From NCBI GenBank assembly GCA_035236585.1, contig CP141132.1:58563880-58627879 (forward strand): a stretch of DNA of 64,000 nt. Direction: 5' to 3'. Below, in pieces: positions 61,701-64,000 of this stretch. A model generated the notes under the pieces. That model searched no databases. It was not told where the DNA came from and saw nothing but the letters and a program-made list of their open reading frames with translations. Every line of letters begins with the position of its first letter. Position 1 is the stretch's first letter. Source of the stretch: Warburgia ugandensis. Its lineage: Eukaryota > Streptophyta > Magnoliopsida > Canellales > Canellaceae. Both the position numbers and the translations under genes were made by a program.

Positions 61701-63629
61701 TTGTATAATAAGCTTCATAATTTCGACTGAAGTTGTACCAAAATCATATCATGATGATCAAAGAAATGTTAGAGGGCTTAATGTGCCTTGACCCCAGAAG
61801 TGACCCCTGACAACTGAGGAAATAGAACTTCTGATGGGATCTCATAGCCCACAATTATGTAGATGTTTAAGTCTGAGATGGTCCCGGACCCCCCATATGC
61901 GGGAGCTTCGTGCACCTAGGCTGCCCTTTTTCTTTTTCTTTTCTTTTTTTTTTAATTTGAGATGGTGAAAGTTGGCAAGAAAATTTTGCAAAATGGATTT
62001 GAGGTGACACATGACCATGCCTACTAGATTTCCAGGAAAAATATTATGATGAAAGATGCTCAGGTGACATTGGGCATGATATATTCTAGAGTTATTTCAT
62101 TAGAGTATTCAAAAGGAACTCAAATGAAACAACTGGTAGCATAGGCGTCAACATTTTGAATGGAAAAAACAACACATTAGAATGGAAGCTGATATGGACT
62201 TCTATAGAAAAGGGAGATACCGTGACTCAATATTGTGTACCATTAATGTGGACAACATGATATGCCAGATATAGGTTCTTGAAGAGTCTGTGTGAACAAG
62301 CTAATTCAATTGTGTACTAAGAATGTCATAATATAAGCATAATTCTGGAGCCAATTTAGAATTTTATGTATTGTCTGATGGGAAAACAGTCTATCTAATC
62401 CGTATCTGTTTGTTAGTTCAAATGCAAATGCTGGTAAACAAAATATTTATAGAAGTGTATTAATAGTATGCACAACCACACTAAACGTTTGTACCAGGTC
62501 ACACAGCAAGTCTAACATTCAAAAAGTTTGGTAAGCATCTAAGAAGATTTCGAAAAACAGAAAAAAGAAGGGAAAAAACCATGATTGTAATATTAACTGA
62601 AGTTCATATGAGTAATTTGATGAATTACTCATTAAATTCATGTTAAGATTCACAGATTCTTTAATTAAAAAACCCCGTGAGCTTTTTAAATCATGTTGAA
62701 TTTCATAGATTACTTTATTTCAAGAAAGTCCATGTCCTTTTGAATTATTCCGGATAGTAAATGTTTAAACAGTTCCATCAAAAGTTGGGATCAGTCTAGA
62801 AGAAATTTAGATCTGTCTATAAGAAATTTAATTCTTCTGAGAATCAGGAGTTCCTTTTCTAACTTCACAGAGCTCCAATTTTGTTTAAAAAAATCAACGA
62901 AATAACTGTTGCACCTCATAAACATCAAAAACAGGAAAAATAGCTATGATTTCCAAGAACATGTAAAAATGCGTAACATGCAGGAAAAATGCTTCAAATG
63001 TACTTCCTTATAAATCCGTAATCCCCACAACAAGAGTATCTCAAAAATACCACTAAGGCAACACACAGATGAAAGACTGAGTACTTTGAAGACAATTTAA
63101 AAGAACTACACACAAAGCATACAAATTTCAAACATACCACACAATATCGATGTTTACCTCCATGGGAAAATTAAAACAACTTACACCAAGGAATTGCAGC
63201 CTTTTGGACGATCATCTCCAGCGTATCATACACCACCTTACTATCCACCAAAAACTTGAGATAGCCGTCAACAGTTGGCTCCCACTTGCCAATGGGCTGC
63301 GTGTCTGCTTCCTTCTCTCCCTCTTTTGCTTGATCTTTTGTGTGCAGTTTCATCGCCACAAAACGCATTTCCTCCACAAATCCCTTTGCCTCACCGGGAT
63401 ATCTCTTCTTCGGTTTTTCTGCCGTTGTTGCCGAAACGATCATGCTCTTGAAAGGCATTTCCACTTTCCGACGACTGCTAGGGGAAAAACCTTTCCTCGT
63501 TAAAAACCCAGTTGACAAATTCGGATTTCTTAGAGAAACGGACACGAAAACGGTCCGGGTTTTCAGCGTCCTCAAATGGTTTTCTTTTGAAAAGGATTGA
63601 TTTTGAGATATGGGTATCGAAGACGCCAT
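43661..63629 (-). CDS. HO1: Heme oxygenase 1, plastid (4 exons, 289 residues, giant intron 1)
   Basis: Exons on the minus strand are 63629-63185, 45433-45210, 44002-43895 and 43753-43661. They sum to 870 bases with stop and join in frame. The product is the ferredoxin-dependent plastid enzyme that opens heme to biliverdin IXα, CO and iron, the entry step to phytochromobilin. Residues 1 to about 65 are a Ser/Arg/Thr-rich plastid transit peptide. [21 protein letters not shown] puts the likely heme-ligand His at residue 96. [36 protein letters not shown] and [19 protein letters not shown] (residues 203-221, distal helix) follow, then [15 protein letters not shown] and a short C-terminus ending [15 protein letters not shown]. 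Length is normal for plant HO1 (about 280). Four exons fit the family; intron 1 (45434-63184, 17,751 bases) is the oddity. No stop or lost key residue seen, so it is probably functional. Confidence 0.93.
43895..44002 (-). CDS. HO1: HO1 exon 3
   Basis: Acceptor ttatcaaag then GTG GCT; donor GCTGAT|gtaata. 36 codons, phase 0 at both ends, encoding [20 protein letters not shown] and the KEKLNKVAD helix. Confidence 0.92.
44003..45209 (-). other. HO1 intron 2
   Basis: 1,207 bases, phase 0, gtatg…aaag. Contains one Au-like SINE (44291-44481) on the opposite strand to the gene; no other feature recognised. Confidence 0.85.
44291..44481 (+). mobile_element. Au-like SINE in HO1 intron 2
   Basis: 191 bases containing the gggcagcc head, the aagctcc(c)acctatg…ggtc region, gccttgaacctgtaacctt and a caccaaggctatccttc tail. 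Flanked by a perfect 16-bp duplication aaatacttcaataata (44275-44290 and 44482-44497). It is the most diverged full-length copy here. tRNA-derived, moved by LINE machinery; antisense to HO1. Confidence 0.85.
45210..45433 (-). CDS. HO1: HO1 exon 2
   Basis: The acceptor ttttgctgtag is followed by AT that completes the Tyr codon split with exon 1; donor AAACAG|gtatg. 75 residues covering [19 protein letters not shown] through the distal heme helix [12 protein letters not shown]. Confidence 0.94.
45440..47690. other. Unassigned part of HO1 intron 1
   Basis: AT-rich. 46450-47000 is less AT-rich and resembles the 3' part of an LTR, but no pair of ends was found. No coding domain recognised. Confidence 0.4.
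47710..47860 (+). mobile_element. Au-like SINE, fold-back copy with inverted 3' half
   Basis: The head and middle (gggcagccc…cctatgcggggtccgggg…) are normal to about 47827. From there it continues as the reverse complement of its own middle: 47777-47810 and 47828-47861 form a 34-bp inverted repeat with one mismatch and a 17-base loop. A 15-bp duplication with one mismatch (ga(t/c)tctaagaggata, 47695-47709 and 47861-47875) flanks the whole, so the altered copy was inserted as a unit. Confidence 0.85.
48022..48201 (+). mobile_element. Au-like SINE, full length
   Basis: 180 bases from ggggggcagcccc to aaggctctccttc, including gaacccgtgacctcaaggtc. Flanked by a perfect 18-bp duplication cttggttactatatatgt (48004-48021 and 48202-48219), so a fairly recent insertion. 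Confidence 0.92.
48230..50400. other. Unassigned part of HO1 intron 1
   Basis: No gene recognised. The stretch 49650-50400 (with tctataaataacttaattg near 50335) looks like the downstream part of an old LTR-type element that may continue after the hAT insertion at 58480. A 91-codon frame at 49657-49929 has no known motif. Confidence 0.4.
50850..51960. repeat. Tandem ~160-bp repeat array in the 5' part of the hAT element
   Basis: Copies start (gaaacatatttccatccaca) at about 50934, 51096, 51256, 51609, 51763 and 51927. Each continues with tatatagcttccc…tgcttgtgagnacatg, a T-rich run and a (a)ataacagttatanaaattgaaaaaa tail. Spacing is 154-164 bases except between copies three and four, where about 200 bases of unrelated, less AT-rich sequence (51402-51598) are inserted. 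Confidence 0.9.
52090..54752 (+). pseudogene. hAT transposase remnant (BED finger, DUF659, hAT C-terminal dimerisation)
   Basis: Near 52145-52240 a BED-type zinc finger is recognisable ([18 protein letters not shown]). 52790-53330 gives DUF659-type sequence ([59 protein letters not shown]). 53340-53560 gives [14 protein letters not shown]. 54080-54330 gives the hAT C-terminal block ([44 protein letters not shown]). An acidic tail ends at TGA near 54752. Frame changes, stops and apparent introns break it; some may be real introns, but at least several stops look inactivating. Its natural 3' end is followed by the RTE insertion. Confidence 0.85.
55060..55285. repeat. Three tandem ~75-85-bp units in the RTE 5' region
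   Basis: Units start at about 55061, 55131 and 55216 and share the pattern g(a/g)acat-ctccc…agcgacgcnctacatcgnatcctgggtgtag…ggaaaatggncaagg. Short GC-richer tandem repeats in the leader are a usual feature of plant RTE elements. Confidence 0.75.
55330..58220 (+). pseudogene. RTE endonuclease-reverse transcriptase remnant
   Basis: Endonuclease start at 55350-55450 ([29 protein letters not shown]). Mid region 55680-56050 ([37 protein letters not shown]). RT motifs: [14 protein letters not shown] (56950), [16 protein letters not shown] (57050), [17 protein letters not shown] (57225), [10 protein letters not shown] (57500, with the catalytic Asp pair). C-terminal [18 protein letters not shown] (58050) ends near 58200. 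Several stops and frameshifts plus the SINE at 57275 disable it. Confidence 0.88.
57275..57433 (+). mobile_element. Au-like SINE inside the RTE reverse transcriptase
   Basis: 159 bases with the standard head (ggggcagccccggtgcacga), aagctcccgcctatgcgggg and ccttgaacccgtgacctcaa, ending catgacgacaactt. Flanked by a perfect 18-bp duplication taccttttcacgttggct (57257-57274 and 57434-57451), which repeats the codons for YLFTLA on both sides. It is the best-preserved copy in the window and the youngest layer of the nest. Confidence 0.95.
58480..59420. other. Flank to the right of the hAT element, probable old LTR-type sequence
   Basis: Contains a 152-codon open frame (58909-59364) without a recognisable domain. 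Style and position suggest continuation of the sequence seen at 49650-50400 before the hAT insertion. No gene call is supported. Confidence 0.4.
59420..61860. other. Purine-rich unassigned part of HO1 intron 1
   Basis: The plus strand is unusually rich in A and G over about 2 kb (runs such as gaagaggacaagagacaggg), so the pre-mRNA of HO1 would be pyrimidine-rich here. No domain recognised in either strand's frames. Confidence 0.4.
61882..61950 (-). mobile_element. Au-like SINE fragment (head only)
   Basis: On the minus strand gggcagcctaggtgcacgaag, then ctcccgcatatg…gtccggga, after which similarity stops. An A-rich run (t-rich on plus, 61926-61952) sits ahead of the head. Flanks tttaagtctgagatgg (61866-61881) and tttaatttgagatgg (61951-61965) resemble an imperfect duplication. 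It is the only copy in the same orientation as HO1. Confidence 0.75.
61970..63180. other. 5' part of HO1 intron 1, no feature recognised
   Basis: AT-rich intron sequence next to the exon 1 donor. No repeat or transposon end identified. Confidence 0.5.
63185..63629 (-). CDS. HO1: HO1 exon 1 (transit peptide and proximal heme helix)
   Basis: 445 bases from ATG (63629-63627) to the donor TTGGT|gtaagt. Start chosen because it is the first methionine of the frame that continues into the conserved region and gives a transit peptide of normal length. The reading continues openly past the donor for a few codons only. Includes [20 protein letters not shown] (His96) and [20 protein letters not shown]. 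Confidence 0.94.
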
Positions 63630-63795
63630 GAATTCTGAACTGGGTTTCTCTTAGACTGCACGTCTGCTTTCGGTTCAAGGGACTCAATGGAGTGGAATCG
63701 TAGAATTTGAGGTTTCGTTCTGAAGAGAGCTTCTTAAAGATAATTCTTTTAGAATTCTGTTTTGGACAAAGCAAGCAAGGAAAACCAATGACCAA
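63478..63795 (-). other. Possible overlapping upstream ORF of HO1
   Basis: A 105-codon frame starts 166 bases upstream of the HO1 ATG, in a different frame, and overlaps the first 50 codons of HO1 before its stop. If the transcript starts upstream of 63795 this would reduce HO1 translation. If it starts between 63795 and 63629 it is irrelevant. No homology recognised. Confidence 0.35.
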
Positions 63796-63860
63796 GTTCA
63801 GAAGAAGGTGGTCAGTCTTTTTCTTTAATCAGCAATTGAGGAAGAAGATACAAGAATTGA

Positions 63861-63870
63861 GTATTTTATG
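63861..63870 (-). promoter_or_regulatory. Putative HO1 TATA-like box
   Basis: Minus-strand cataaaatac about 235 bases upstream of the HO1 ATG. The minus strand farther upstream has ACGT-core sequence (63945-63958, ccacgcgtgcacgt) of the type bound by plant bZIP light-response factors. Position and motif only. Confidence 0.35.
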
Positions 63871-64000
63871 AAGTATGGAGTACCCTCGATTTCTGAACAA
63901 GGAAACTTGCTCTCGGATAAGCAAGGCCAAGCGGCGGGAGTCTAACGTGCACGCGTGGGTTTCAATAGGCCATTGTCTACCTTTTCTTACAAGATTTATG

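Larger units (their letters stand above)
45434..63184 (-). other. HO1 intron 1 (17.75 kb, transposon-filled)
   Basis: Phase 1 intron, donor TTGGT|gtaagt (63185/63184), acceptor gctgtag (45434). Holds two SINE copies (47.7 and 48.0 kb), the nested hAT/RTE/SINE block (50.4-58.5 kb) and a SINE fragment (61.9 kb). Its remaining stretches have no recognised genes. Confidence 0.88.

Noticed and set aside
63150..63600. Plus-strand frames of 117 and 86 codons opposite HO1 exon 1
   Set aside because: Antisense shadows of exon 1; no domain.

Overview
This window is nuclear DNA from a flowering plant. The evidence is two spliced plant genes (a plastid heme oxygenase and an ATS3-type PLAT protein) in an AT-rich background of decayed plant transposons: CACTA, hAT, Ty3/gypsy, L1-type LINE, RTE-type LINE and Au-like SINE. 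The species cannot be fixed from the sequence alone. Large TE-filled introns and multi-kilobase LTRs suggest a large genome, and the base composition does not look like a grass.

Layout. 1-5029: right part of a CACTA element (CACTA-1, minus strand) with decayed TNPD-type transposase, subterminal repeats and an intact CACTA end. About 7.0-12.65 kb: truncated Ty3/gypsy (Tat/Athila-like) element on the plus strand, with LTR end, tRNA-Asp-type PBS, gag and protease but no RT, RNase H or integrase. About 12.9-29.12 kb: remains of a second CACTA family (minus strand) with a TNPA/Ptta-type remnant, TNPD-type transposase and arrays of a different subterminal repeat. Its flanking arrays are split by two long LTR-type insertions (16.35-20.37 kb and 25.09-28.96 kb). 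30.33-31.17 kb: ATS3-like gene (minus). About 33.7-42.9 kb: degraded L1-type LINE (plus) split by a 2.7-kb LTR in reverse orientation with a 5-bp target duplication. 43.66-63.63 kb: a complete four-exon heme oxygenase 1 gene (minus) encoding 289 residues.

The main result is that three distant coding islands form one HO1 gene of about 20 kb. Its exons join in frame at GT-AG boundaries, and intron 1 is about 17.75 kb. That intron holds a chain of nested insertions: a hAT-like transposon, containing a complete-length RTE LINE flanked by a 16-bp duplication, containing an Au-like SINE flanked by an 18-bp duplication. More Au-like SINEs lie in introns 1 and 2. One is a fold-back copy whose 3' part is an inverted duplicate of its own middle, yet it sits between near-perfect target duplications.

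The two host genes have no evident functional link. HO1 makes biliverdin from heme in plastids, the first committed step towards the phytochrome chromophore. ATS3-like proteins are small secreted PLAT-domain proteins. All coordinates, splice joins and repeat matches were worked out by eye. Family names rest on remembered motif patterns, not database searches.
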